DNA of 64,000 nucleotides from positions 23,265 through 87,264 of the forward strand of contig HG326666.1 of NCBI GenBank assembly GCA_000308255.3, read 5' to 3'. The notes beneath the pieces were generated by a model. It was not told the origin of the DNA and did not search any database. It saw only the letters and a program-made list of their open reading frames with translations. How positions within the stretch are numbered: the first letter of the stretch is position 1; each line of letters starts with the position of its first letter. Source of the DNA: Anaerococcus pacaensis 9403502. Its GTDB lineage: Bacteria > Bacillota > Clostridia > Tissierellales > Peptoniphilaceae. This document shows, in pieces, positions 53,499 to 62,522 of this stretch. Position numbers and translations under genes: made by a program.

Positions 53499-55109
53499 TT
53501 ATTTATTAAATTCGTCTAATTGTTTTTGGATTTCTTCGATTGCTTGATCGATTCCAGCTACTTTTAATTGTTCAATGAATTCATCATAGTAAGATTCATC
53601 GAAAGCACCTGTTTTAAGGTTGTTCATGTATCTAGAGATTGTAGCGTCAATATTTTCAAGTTCACCTTGGATTGGATCTCTATTTACGTTGAAACCTAGT
53701 GTTGGAGATGCAACTAATTTTTCTTCGAATTCTTTAACTTCTGCTTCTAGTGCAGCATCATCTTGATCTTCACTGTATTCAGGAGTTCTGCTTTCCATTG
53801 ATAGATATTGGAAGCTTGCTACACCGTATAGGTCTTCGCCTTCCATTTTCTTAACTTTACCATCAACTAGTTCATAGTCTTCGCCTTCGATACCATAAGA
53901 TAGTAGGTTTTGAACTGTTGGGTCTGTGAACATTTTGTTGATGAAGTCTATGGCTTGTTCTTTGTATTCAGATTGGCTAGATAGAGATACCATCTTACCT
54001 GTAGCTTTACCGTTGTCGATAACGATAGAATCACCAATGATGTTTGAAACTTTTTCTTCACCTGGGTTTGACCAGATAGCTTCAGATCCTGGTTCACCTT
54101 CAGCTTGACCAACTAAAGTTGAATAGTAGCCACCGCCACCTTCACCTGGTTGTAGTTGTGGAGCGTCTGGATTGATTAGACCTTCATCATAAAGTTTTTT
54201 CATGTGGTTGATTTTTTCTTTGAATTCATCAGATTCAAATACATTGTAAGCTACAAGTTTGTCGCCTTCTTCACGAACACCAACACCGCTTGCTGCAGTA
54301 AATACTGCTACTGGATCAGCGTTTAGGTAGTCTTGAGCTACACCATATGGGTATTCTGCTTCTGGTTCGTTTTCTTTAACTTGGATTAGGTATTCTTCGA
54401 TATCTTGTGTTGTAGATAATTCTTGGTATGGGATATCGTATTTGTCTACGTATTCTTTGTTCCATACGAATTGGTTAGCTGCAACTACACCTGGGTAAGC
54501 TGCTGGCATACCGTATAGTGGGCCGTTGATTTTAGCACCTTCGATCATTCTGTCATCGATAAGTTCTTTTGCTCCGCTTAGTTCATTGTCTAGGTATGGA
54601 GTTAGGTCTTCGAGTGCGTTTTGGTCAGCTAGAGTTTTGTATGGACCTGCCCAGTTAGCTGTAAATGCTAAATCCCAGTCTTCACCTGAGTTTACTGCTA
54701 GTTGAAGTTTTTGTTGGTAGTCACCCCAGTCATAGAAAACTGTGTTTACGTGATAACCTGCGTTTTGGCTGTCAAGATATTCGTTAAGAGCTGCCATTAC
54801 TTCTTCGTGACGGGATGGTGTAGCTCCGATGTTGTAATATACTAGTGTTGGAACATCACCAGTTTCAGCTGTTGCTGGTTCTTCTTCAGTTGTTTCTTCT
54901 TCTGTAGCTGCCTCTTCAGTTGTAGCTTCTTCTGTTGTTTCAGCTTCCTCTACAACTTCTGTTGTTGCTTCTTCTGTAGTAGCTTCCTCAGTTGTAGCTG
55001 GTTCTGTTGTGGTATTGTTTGCAGACTCGTTGTTACCACCACAAGCAGTAATACCTAGTGCTAGGGCAAGGATTAATGCACTTTTTGCGTATTTTTTGTT
55101 TAAATTCAT
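53499..55109 (-). CDS. Family 1 substrate-binding lipoprotein for glycans
   Basis: About 536 residues from ATG 55109 (MNLNKKYAKS), after AAGGAGAGAG; the longer frame is not supported by a site. Lipobox ITACG near residue 20, then a long Thr/Glu linker made of TTEEA units (about 35-90), then the binding domain (YYNIGATPSRHEEVM, FTANWAGPYK) and a DUF3502-type C-terminus typical of LplA/YtcQ-like proteins. It is a paralogue of the next protein. It should capture N-glycan or related oligosaccharides for the LplB/YtcP permeases. Confidence 0.92.
   Translation of the reverse strand: MNLNKKYAKSALILALALGITACGGNNESANNTTTEPATTEEATTEEATTEVVEEAETTEEATTEEAATEEETTEEEPATAETGDVPTLVYYNIGATPSRHEEVMAALNEYLDSQNAGYHVNTVFYDWGDYQQKLQLAVNSGEDWDLAFTANWAGPYKTLADQNALEDLTPYLDNELSGAKELIDDRMIEGAKINGPLYGMPAAYPGVVAANQFVWNKEYVDKYDIPYQELSTTQDIEEYLIQVKENEPEAEYPYGVAQDYLNADPVAVFTAASGVGVREEGDKLVAYNVFESDEFKEKINHMKKLYDEGLINPDAPQLQPGEGGGGYYSTLVGQAEGEPGSEAIWSNPGEEKVSNIIGDSIVIDNGKATGKMVSLSSQSEYKEQAIDFINKMFTDPTVQNLLSYGIEGEDYELVDGKVKKMEGEDLYGVASFQYLSMESRTPEYSEDQDDAALEAEVKEFEEKLVASPTLGFNVNRDPIQGELENIDATISRYMNNLKTGAFDESYYDEFIEQLKVAGIDQAIEEIQKQLDEFNK
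54880..55020 (-). repeat. Degenerate tandem repeat encoding a TTEEA linker
   Basis: Within the lipoprotein gene, short units encoding TTEEA/TTEVV repeat about a dozen times. Such linkers hold the binding domain away from the membrane and can vary in copy number between strains. Confidence 0.7.
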
Positions 55110-55266
55110 ACTCTCTCCTTTTATGAATATATTTTCTTTAATAGTAGACAACTGACACTAAATTTTTGACTACCATTAAAACCGAATTTTCATACGGCAC
55201 CTACAATAATGATACCATATTTTATGCAAGGGGCAAATGTTTTCTCTTAAGTATATAGGTTGTCGC

Positions 55267-56856
55267 TTAACCTTCCCATTCATCCAATTGGCTTTGAACG
55301 TCTTCTACTAGTTTGTCAATGCCTGCAATTTTAAGTTTGTCAATAAATTCTTGGTAATAGTTATCATCAAATGCACCTGTTTTTATATCCCTGACATATT
55401 GATCAATAACTTGGTTTACATTTTCGTATTCTTTTTCACTACCCGTTTTATCAAAATTAAATCCTAAGATAGGAGATGGTTTTACTCTTTCTAGGTACTC
55501 ATCTAGTAAAGCCTTTCTCTCATTTTCATCGACAGACTTAGCCTTGACACTTGGAGTCATCATTTCGGATGCAAGAAATGTAAATTCTGGTACATCATAA
55601 CCAGTATTTTCAATTCTTTCGATTGCCCCATCAACTAGATTGTAATTTTTACCCTCTATACCATTAACTAGATATCTCATCAAAACTGGATCACTGTACA
55701 TTCTGTTAATAAAGTCCATAGCCATTTCTGGATATTCAGATTGTGAGTTTATTGATACTAAAGAACCTGTAGCCTTTTCATTGGTTACATAAACTAAATC
55801 CTCTGCAAATGAAGAAACAACCTCAGTATTAAAAGATCTGGACCATATTTCATCAGGTTTTACTCCACCTTCACCTTTTCGTACTAACCATCCATCTGAA
55901 CCTGATGCTTGGCCAGCATCTAGTTGAGGAGCTGATGGATCGATATAACCTTCATCCATGTATTTTTTCATTGTATAAGCTAAATCTTTAACCTCATCAC
56001 TTTCCCAAGTTGAATAAGCTATAAGTTTGCCATTTTCTTCTCTTACTCCTACTCCAGGAGCTGCTATAGATTGAGGTATCCTAGTTTGAAAAATATAGTC
56101 ATTGGCTACTCCAAATGGATATTCGACACTCGATTCATTTTCTTTAACTTCTTTTAAGTAAGGTTCTAAATCACTTTCTACATGAATATCATCCACTGGA
56201 ATATTATATTTATCCACATATTCTTTATTCCATATAAAGTAATCAGCCGCGGTTATATTATCTGCCGTAGCTGGAGCCCCATACAATCTACCATTGATGG
56301 TAGAACCTTTTATAACGTCAGGGCTAGCTAGATCCAGGACTGCCTGCCCCTCTTCTTTGATAAGATCTGTTATATCTAGAAAAGCCCCCCTCTCTGCCAT
56401 CTCTTTATAAGGACCAGCCCAACTTGCTGTAAAGGCTATATCCCAATCCTCTCCTGCGTTTGATGCAAGTTGAAGTTTCTGTTGATAATCACCCCAATCA
56501 AAATATTGGAAGGTTATATGATAGCCTGCATCCAGACTATCTAAATACTGATTTAAGGCAGCTGCCACCTCATCAGTTTTTGGTTGAGGAGAACCTATAT
56601 TATAGTATAAGAGGGTTGGAATATCCGAGTCATCTTTTTCTGCTACTACTTTTTCCTCATCTTTACTTTCATCAGTAGATTCTTGATTTTTATCTTCTTT
56701 TGATGAATCGATTTGAGTATCCTCAGTAGATTCAACAGTACTTATTTCTGTTTGTTTTACTTGTTCAGTTTTTTCTGATGTGCTTGTATTACTACCACAT
56801 GCTGTTATATTTAAAGCCATGGCTAATACTAAAGCCAATTTTAAATTATTATTCAT
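55267..56856 (-). CDS. Second family 1 substrate-binding lipoprotein for glycans
   Basis: A 529-residue protein with lipobox ITACGS near residue 20, a Ser/Thr/Glu-rich linker (25-80) without clear tandem repeats, and a binding domain whose segments YYNIGSPQPKTDEV, FTASWAGPYKEMA and NSQSEYPEMAMDFINRMYSD match the neighbouring lipoprotein. It is encoded directly behind the YtcP-like permease. Two binding proteins for one permease pair suggest a broadened glycan range. Confidence 0.92.
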   Translation of the reverse strand: MNNNLKLALVLAMALNITACGSNTSTSEKTEQVKQTEISTVESTEDTQIDSSKEDKNQESTDESKDEEKVVAEKDDSDIPTLLYYNIGSPQPKTDEVAAALNQYLDSLDAGYHITFQYFDWGDYQQKLQLASNAGEDWDIAFTASWAGPYKEMAERGAFLDITDLIKEEGQAVLDLASPDVIKGSTINGRLYGAPATADNITAADYFIWNKEYVDKYNIPVDDIHVESDLEPYLKEVKENESSVEYPFGVANDYIFQTRIPQSIAAPGVGVREENGKLIAYSTWESDEVKDLAYTMKKYMDEGYIDPSAPQLDAGQASGSDGWLVRKGEGGVKPDEIWSRSFNTEVVSSFAEDLVYVTNEKATGSLVSINSQSEYPEMAMDFINRMYSDPVLMRYLVNGIEGKNYNLVDGAIERIENTGYDVPEFTFLASEMMTPSVKAKSVDENERKALLDEYLERVKPSPILGFNFDKTGSEKEYENVNQVIDQYVRDIKTGAFDDNYYQEFIDKLKIAGIDKLVEDVQSQLDEWEG

Positions 56857-56891
56857 AGATTCCTTCGTTTTTACTAATTTTTAATTATTTA

Positions 56892-57827
56892 TTATTCTTT
56901 TACAGCCCCAAGTGTTAATCCAGATATGAAATATCTTTGGAAGAATGGATATGCTATTAGGATTGGTGCGGTAGTAATAACTACTATTGCCATCTTTAAA
57001 GATTCCGCAGGTAGTGTCTTTTTTATCTCTCCTGCTAGAGAACCTATCGCATCTTGTCTAACTGATAAGAAGTTGGTTGAGTTTTGGATTCTCATTAGCA
57101 TATATTGAACTGGCATCTTATCTTCACTGTCGATATAAAGCATCGCATTGTACCAGTCGTTCCAATAGCCAAGTGTTAGGAAAAGTCCAACGGTCGCTAT
57201 AATTGGTAGGGACAGCGGAAGAATTATCTTAAAGAAGATTTGCATCTCTGTTGCCCCATCTATAGTCGCAGCTTCTATAAGCGCATTTGGTATAGATGTT
57301 TGGAAATAGGTTCTCATGAGGATTATATTATAACTTCCTACAAGTCCAGGTAGGATTAGTGCCCACATGCTATCTTTTAGTCCCAAAAATTGGGTCATGA
57401 TTAAATAGCTTGCTACTAGCCCTCCTGAGAAAAGCATTGGTATTGTAGATACTTTTGTGAAAAATCCTTTGTATTCGTAGTCCTCACGGCTAAGTGAATA
57501 TGCATACATAGTTGTAAGAACTAGGGCTAGGATTACACCAACTACTGTGATAAAGATAGAGTTCTTATAAGCTGTAGCTATAGATCCCCCTGCCTTAAAT
57601 ACATATTTATATGCTTCTACTGAGAACTTTTCTGGGAAAAGCGAGTAACCATTGGTCTTAATAGTTTGCTCATCGGTAAATGAGATCATCACTACAAAGA
57701 GGAATGGTAATATAGCTGATATGGTAAGTAGTATTAGAAGGATATTTAATACTACGTTTGCTCCGCCGCCAATCTTTATAGGGTCATATTCTTTTTTCTT
57801 TTTTGGCTTTGCTTTTACTTCTGCCAT
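56892..57827 (-). CDS. Carbohydrate ABC permease, YtcP/LplC type
   Basis: A 311-residue protein with six helices; the EAA loop is EAATIDGATEMQIFFKIILPLSLP near 195-218 (IDGA motif) and the C-terminus ends PFFQRYFISGLTLGAVKE, the LplC/YtcP tail. It is the second membrane subunit, partnering the LplB-like permease encoded nine bases upstream. Confidence 0.94.
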   Translation of the reverse strand: MAEVKAKPKKKKEYDPIKIGGGANVVLNILLILLTISAILPFLFVVMISFTDEQTIKTNGYSLFPEKFSVEAYKYVFKAGGSIATAYKNSIFITVVGVILALVLTTMYAYSLSREDYEYKGFFTKVSTIPMLFSGGLVASYLIMTQFLGLKDSMWALILPGLVGSYNIILMRTYFQTSIPNALIEAATIDGATEMQIFFKIILPLSLPIIATVGLFLTLGYWNDWYNAMLYIDSEDKMPVQYMLMRIQNSTNFLSVRQDAIGSLAGEIKKTLPAESLKMAIVVITTAPILIAYPFFQRYFISGLTLGAVKE

Positions 57828-57836
57828 ATGTCCCTC

Positions 57837-58850
57837 CTAGAATAATGACCTTTGTGGGTCATAGCGTTTTACAATCTTATTCGATAGAAGGATAAGTATA
57901 GTACCTACTACCGATTGTAGCAAGGATACCGCTGATGATAGGCCGATGTCCCCAGATTGGAGAAGAGCCCTAAATACATAGGTATCGATTACGTTGGTTA
58001 CATTATATAGTGGACCTGAGTTACGTGGTACTTGGAAGAATAGACCGAAGTCTGCCCTAAATATACCAGCAAGTGATGTGATAAAGATGATTGTAACTAC
58101 TGGTCTTAGTAATGGTATAGTAATATTTTTTGTCATCTCCCACTTGCTGGCCCCATCGATAGCGGCCGCTTCATAATAGGTCCTGTCTATACCGGAAAGT
58201 GCCGATAAGTATACTACAGTATTATAGCCAAGCCCCTTCCAAGAGTTTATTAGCACTAGGAAGAATGGCCAAAATTTAGTATTGGTATACCAGTTTACCT
58301 TATCTCCACCAAAGCTCATTATGAGTTTATTTAAAAGCCCCTTATCTGGTGATAGGAATGCAAATACTGCATATGAGATAACTACCCAGCTTAGAAAGTG
58401 TGGTAGAAACATCGATGTTTGGTAAAACTTAGCAGCCTTTTTGTTTAAGATTTCATTTAAGGCAATGGCTGTAAACATGGCTAGTAATATATTTACAACT
58501 ATAAATATAAAGTTGTAGCCTATGGTGTTTCTGATGATAATCCACGCATCGTTACTTCTAAAGAAGAACTTGAAGTTGTCAAGCCCTGTCCACTCTGACA
58601 TGTAGAGATTGTAGAAGAAGTTTTTAGAGTGAATCTTATATCTTTTAAATGGAATGATAAGACCAAACATTGGTAGGTAAGCAAAGATTACAAACCAAAT
58701 GAATGCTGGCAACGAGAAAACCAATAGAGGGAAGTTGGTTTTAAATCTTTCTTTGAAAGGTTTTTTCTTTTTCTTCCTCTTATGCTCTATGCCAGGTTGG
58801 TTGGATACGGCTACATTTTCCATTTGATCATTTTTTGGTTGAGTTTCCAT
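57837..58850 (-). CDS. Carbohydrate ABC permease, LplB type
   Basis: A 337-residue protein with a basic N-terminal stretch (KRKKKKKPF) and six helices. YLPMFGLIIPFKRY near 58 and the EAA loop YYEAAAIDGASKWEMTKNITIP near 225 are typical of LplB. Such permeases with an SBP of the LplA type import complex oligosaccharides in streptococci, including the N-glycan transporter NgtS-P1-P2 (from memory). Confidence 0.94.
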   Translation of the reverse strand: METQPKNDQMENVAVSNQPGIEHKRKKKKKPFKERFKTNFPLLVFSLPAFIWFVIFAYLPMFGLIIPFKRYKIHSKNFFYNLYMSEWTGLDNFKFFFRSNDAWIIIRNTIGYNFIFIVVNILLAMFTAIALNEILNKKAAKFYQTSMFLPHFLSWVVISYAVFAFLSPDKGLLNKLIMSFGGDKVNWYTNTKFWPFFLVLINSWKGLGYNTVVYLSALSGIDRTYYEAAAIDGASKWEMTKNITIPLLRPVVTIIFITSLAGIFRADFGLFFQVPRNSGPLYNVTNVIDTYVFRALLQSGDIGLSSAVSLLQSVVGTILILLSNKIVKRYDPQRSLF

Positions 58851-58862
58851 TGTATCCCTCCT

Positions 58863-59504
58863 TTATAGATTTTTGATTGCATATTCATTTACCATATTAA
58901 TCATTGCAGCAAATATGATAATAAATACGAATATCCACAAGATATTGGCTGCCATAAGTCTAGTAAATATCTCAAAGACTACAAATACAACAAGTGAAAA
59001 TGCAAAATACTTATAAGTTAATATCAGCGCGTTTCTTATAGTTGGGATAATCCCCACATACTCTCTTAGGGCTGTTTGAAGAATCGAATAAAATATAATC
59101 CCTCTGTAAAAGTAATTGAGTATTATGGTTAGTATTCCAAAGATAGCACTAGCTTCTCCTATGATAAATAAGGATTGGTTCGCATAATAGTAAAGGGCGA
59201 AAAGTAAAGTATAGAGTCCATATTTTGAAAGGGTATTTGAGTCAAATGTCTCCTTAAAATATGTTACGAAGGCCTTTTTGTCATAAACAAAGCTTTCTGT
59301 AAATGATATGGCCTGACGCTCTAGAGCAAAGCCTAATAGGCCAACTAGTGGTATAAATAGCAATACATACGACCCGATAGGCCCATCAAGCATAAGACTT
59401 ATTAGAAAAATCGGGAGTAAGATAAGGCCGCTATAGACCATACTCATAAAAGCATATAGGATGACCTCACCAAACCTATACATGCCCTTGGTAAATGATT
59501 CCAT
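58863..59504 (-). CDS. YesL-like (DUF624) membrane protein
   Basis: A 213-residue protein with about five membrane segments and few charged residues. It resembles YesL/DUF624 proteins, which frequently sit between LplB-type permease genes and sugar ATPases. Its function in transport is not known. It overlaps the ATPase stop by one base. Confidence 0.7.
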   Translation of the reverse strand: MESFTKGMYRFGEVILYAFMSMVYSGLILLPIFLISLMLDGPIGSYVLLFIPLVGLLGFALERQAISFTESFVYDKKAFVTYFKETFDSNTLSKYGLYTLLFALYYYANQSLFIIGEASAIFGILTIILNYFYRGIIFYSILQTALREYVGIIPTIRNALILTYKYFAFSLVVFVVFEIFTRLMAANILWIFVFIIIFAAMINMVNEYAIKNL

Positions 59505-60622
59505 TAGTTAATTCTTGCCTGTGTTTCTTTATCAAATAAGTGAATGTCATCGAAATCTACATACATTCTAATCATTTGATCAACTTCTGCATCCTTGAAT
59601 TTACCTTGAACTTTTACAGCTATTTTGTTGTTGCCCTCTTCTTCAATAGCAACTGATGATTCTTTGTCTTCGGCATAAACTATAGTTTCATCCCCAAGCA
59701 TCTCGATATTAATTACTTTTGCTTCTATATAACTATCTGTATCTTCGTGATTTCTAAGCGAGAATGATTCTGGTCTGATACCTACAATTATTTCATTTGA
59801 ACCTTTGTAGTTTGCTAGAGCCTCTTTATTTTTATCAGAGATTTCAATAGTGTTGCGGCCAATTACTAGTTGACCATTTTCCACTCTGCCCCTAAAGAAG
59901 TTCATAGGTGGAGCACCGATGAAGTTTGCTACAAAGACATTGGCTGGTCTATCATAGATCTCTTCTGGACTACCCACTTGTTGCATGTAACCATCTTTCA
60001 TAACGACAATACGGGTAGCCATAGACATAGCTTCTGTTTGGTCGTGGGTTACATATATTGTCGTAGTGTCTAGCTGGTCGTGGATACGGCTAATTTCTGT
60101 TCTCATTTGTCCACGAAGCTTAGCATCTAGGTTACTGAGAGGTTCATCCATTAGGAAGATATCAGCTTCACGCACGATAGCACGACCTAGGGCAACCCTT
60201 TGGCGCTGACCACCAGATAGGGCAGCTGGTTTTCTATCTAAATATGGCTCTAGCTGAAGCATAGTAGCAGCTCTTTTTACCTTTTCATCTATATCTTTTT
60301 TATCTCTTTTTTGAAGTTTTAGACCAAAGGCCATATTGTCATATACACTCATGTGTGGATATAGGGCATAGTTTTGGAATACCATGGCGATATTTCTATC
60401 TTTTGGGCTTACTTCATTCATTAGTTTGCCATCTATGTAAAGCTCACCATCACTGATCTCTTCTAGTCCTGCGATCATTCTAAGTGTGGTAGATTTGCCG
60501 CATCCAGATGGGCCTACAAATACGATAAATTCTTTATCGGCAATCTCAAGATTAAAATCAAAAACGGCCTGTACGCCATTTGGATAAATTTTATCTATAT
60601 TGCGTAAACTTAATGTTGCCAA
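59504..60622 (-). CDS. MsmX/UgpC-type sugar ABC transporter ATPase
   Basis: About 372 residues starting at a TTG (MATLSLRNIDK) at 60622, six bases after AAGGAGG; the upstream ATG frame has no site. Walker A GPSGCGKSTT, signature LSGGQRQRVALGRAIV and Walker B DIFLMDEPLSNLD are followed by a MOBE/TOBE regulatory domain (residues 235-370). MsmX-type ATPases serve several sugar importers at once; here it is encoded with one. Confidence 0.95.
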   Translation of the reverse strand: MATLSLRNIDKIYPNGVQAVFDFNLEIADKEFIVFVGPSGCGKSTTLRMIAGLEEISDGELYIDGKLMNEVSPKDRNIAMVFQNYALYPHMSVYDNMAFGLKLQKRDKKDIDEKVKRAATMLQLEPYLDRKPAALSGGQRQRVALGRAIVREADIFLMDEPLSNLDAKLRGQMRTEISRIHDQLDTTTIYVTHDQTEAMSMATRIVVMKDGYMQQVGSPEEIYDRPANVFVANFIGAPPMNFFRGRVENGQLVIGRNTIEISDKNKEALANYKGSNEIIVGIRPESFSLRNHEDTDSYIEAKVINIEMLGDETIVYAEDKESSVAIEEEGNNKIAVKVQGKFKDAEVDQMIRMYVDFDDIHLFDKETQARIN

Positions 60623-60708
60623 TTTTCCCTCCTTAATAAAGAGTATTAGAGAAATCATTTTCCCAAAATCTAATATGTTAATATTCTAAAGATTTAACTC
60701 TCCACTTT

Positions 60709-60737
60709 ATTGTAATATATTTATAAATAAATAGCAA
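60709..60737 (-). promoter_or_regulatory. Promoter of the glycan transporter operon
   Basis: TTGCTA (60732-60737) and TACAAT (60709-60714) separated by 17 bases on the minus strand, about 90 bases ahead of the MsmX-type start. Confidence 0.7.
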
Positions 60738-60746
60738 CGTTTTCTT
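60732..60746. promoter_or_regulatory. cre-like site (possible CcpA control)
   Basis: AAGAAAACGTTGCTA on the minus strand matches the cre consensus with two mismatches and overlaps the -35 box, where catabolite repression would act. Confidence 0.35.
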
Positions 60747-60793
60747 CATTTATAGAATTGATTTTCACTTAAAATAAACTACTGATTTATTTA

Positions 60794-60807
60794 TGAAAAT
60801 CTTTTCA
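60794..60807. promoter_or_regulatory. Palindromic operator candidate, site 2
   Basis: The same TGAAAATCTTTTCA as at 53421-53434. It lies about 57 bases upstream of the transporter promoter's -35 box, with a TGAAAAT half-site nearer to it, which could fit looping or activation rather than simple blockage. Confidence 0.55.
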
Positions 60808-60815
60808 AAAATAGA

Positions 60816-60843
60816 CAAAAAAATAAGCGGTCACCCGCTTATT
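60816..60843 (-). terminator. Terminator after manA
   Basis: AATAAGCGG pairs with CCGCTTATT around a four-base loop and is followed by seven Ts on the minus strand, overlapping the manA stop. Confidence 0.88.
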
Positions 60844-61783
60844 AGTTTAATACATTGGCCTCAACCATTGTAAAATCACCATCTAATGTATAATCACTAG
60901 CTTCATTAGTAATGATAAGGAAATCTCCTTTTTTAACATCATAACTTTCATCACCTAGGCTTATAGTGCCATATCCTTCGATTACAGATTCTAGCAAGTA
61001 TTCCTTTTCCCTAGTAAATTCAACCTTGCCATGTACTTCATATTTGCGCACTTCAAAGAAATCATTTGATGTAAGTGTTGTAAGCTTGTAGGTATCAAAT
61101 TCTTCTTCTTTTTGATTATCGTTGACTTTATTTAGTTTGATAGCTTCAATCGATTTTTCTATGTGGAGTTCACGAAGATTGCCATCCTTATCTGGCCTAT
61201 CGTAGTCGTATAGTCTGTAGGTCACATCAGATGCTTGTTGTATTTCAAGTATCAGACAACCAGCTTTGATGGCATGGACTGTGCCTGCTGGTACAAAGAA
61301 AAAGTCGCCCTTAGTAGCTGGCACTTCTTTTAAAACTTCATCCCATCTAGCTTCATTTATAAGCTCTACCGCTTCTTCCTTGCTATCAGCATTTAGACCG
61401 TAGATTATTGATGCATCATTTTCATTTAGGATATACCAGCATTCAGTTTTACCAAGTGAATTTTCAAGCCTAGCCCCCATTTCATCATCAGGGTGAACTT
61501 GGATTGATAAATCATCTTTCGCATCGATTATTTTTACTAAAAGCGGAAAAGTATCTTCATTAGTATTTCCAAATAGCTCTTTGTGATTACGATAGATTTC
61601 ATCTAGGCTTTTCCCGCTAAGCTTTCCATTTGTTACCACAGAACTTGCCTCAGGCATAGCTGATATAGCCCAATATTCGCCTACACTATCAGAATTGATA
61701 TCAAAACCAAAGTCTGTCTTAAGTCTCTCTCCGCCCCAGACCTTGTCTTGAAATTGTCCTTCTAGCATTAGTACTTTTTGCAT
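60842..61783 (-). CDS. manA: Mannose-6-phosphate isomerase, class I
   Basis: A 313-residue type I PMI. The zinc site includes IQVHPDD near residue 98 and GTVHAI near 170, with the LEIQQASDVTYRLYDYDR segment near 180 holding the catalytic Arg. It converts mannose-6-phosphate to fructose-6-phosphate. Lying beside the mannosidase and transporter operons, it completes mannose use. Class I PMIs of this short type are common in Firmicutes. Confidence 0.95.
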   Translation of the reverse strand: MQKVLMLEGQFQDKVWGGERLKTDFGFDINSDSVGEYWAISAMPEASSVVTNGKLSGKSLDEIYRNHKELFGNTNEDTFPLLVKIIDAKDDLSIQVHPDDEMGARLENSLGKTECWYILNENDASIIYGLNADSKEEAVELINEARWDEVLKEVPATKGDFFFVPAGTVHAIKAGCLILEIQQASDVTYRLYDYDRPDKDGNLRELHIEKSIEAIKLNKVNDNQKEEEFDTYKLTTLTSNDFFEVRKYEVHGKVEFTREKEYLLESVIEGYGTISLGDESYDVKKGDFLIITNEASDYTLDGDFTMVEANVLN

Positions 61784-61865
61784 AATATCTCCTTTATCCT
61801 AGCTAGGATTTTTTATCATTATATAACATATTCCTATATTTATATACTACCCACCCCAAAGGAAA

Positions 61866-62063
61866 AAGGGGCTGTTGCAAAATAGATAAATCGTTCCAAA
61901 ATCATTCTGGCACCCTCTAAGAAAATGTCTCAGTACGCCGGCGGGCTAGCCTCCCATAGCCGGCGGGCTAGCCTCCCATAGCCGGCGGGCTAGTTCTCAA
62001 ATTTTCTCAGAGTGCACCCCAATGATGGAACGATAGATATCTATTGATTTGCAACAGCCCCTT
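61866..62063. mobile_element. MITE with long imperfect inverted repeats
   Basis: A 198-base element bounded by AAGGGGCTGTTGCAAA and its reverse complement. The two arms match imperfectly for about 65 bases (ATCGTTCCA, ATCATT and AGAAAAT blocks). There is no ORF. The ends equal those of the IS at 1-284, so it is probably moved in trans by that IS family's transposase. No clear target duplication is visible. Confidence 0.85.
61937..61993. repeat. 22-bp GC-rich tandem repeat inside the MITE
   Basis: Two full copies and one partial copy of a 22-base unit beginning GCCGGCGGGCTAGCC. The unit contains the palindrome GGCTAGCC and is far richer in GC than the rest of the region. Confidence 0.9.
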
Positions 62064-62076
62064 GGTATATTATTTC

Positions 62077-62505
62077 CTATTTTCCTAGGTCATCATGTTT
62101 TACATAAGTTCCTCTATTAGGGTCAAATACATAGTAATTGCCCTCAAGATCTTTGAAGATATATTGGCCAAATCCTAGTGATTTATCTCTGTTGGACTCA
62201 TAGCTGATATCTTTTTGAAATATAGCTTCTAACCCAGTCCCATCACTTATGATCATCCCTGCTCTATTTACACTATAGGTGGGCTTTATGCCCAGATAAA
62301 AAACTATCGCTAAAAGTACTAGGATTATATCTATGGTTATACTCTCTTTTTTTATGGCCAAGACTAGGCCCCCTTCTAGGAGGGCAAAGGCTAGGATATA
62401 GGTATAATTCATAGAGCCTGCATATAAAAAATAATTTATTAAACCAATAATTCCAAAAATACCAACTGCATATATCAAAGCCTTGGTATGGGTATCCTTT
62501 TTCAT
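62077..62505 (-). CDS. Small membrane protein of unknown function
   Basis: A 142-residue protein with three to four hydrophobic segments in residues 8-78 and a soluble C-terminal part (80-142) rich in aromatic and charged residues (FGQYIFKDLEGNYYVFD). I do not recognise a family. ATG follows GGAGATAAG. It lies between a MITE and a decayed regulator gene. Confidence 0.6.
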   Translation of the reverse strand: MKKDTHTKALIYAVGIFGIIGLINYFLYAGSMNYTYILAFALLEGGLVLAIKKESITIDIILVLLAIVFYLGIKPTYSVNRAGMIISDGTGLEAIFQKDISYESNRDKSLGFGQYIFKDLEGNYYVFDPNRGTYVKHDDLGK

Positions 62506-62522
62506 CTTATCTCCTTTCTAAC

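Noticed and set aside
61937-61993. Possible CRISPR array
   Set aside because: The 22-base units are directly adjacent without spacers and lie inside a MITE; no cas genes are in the window.
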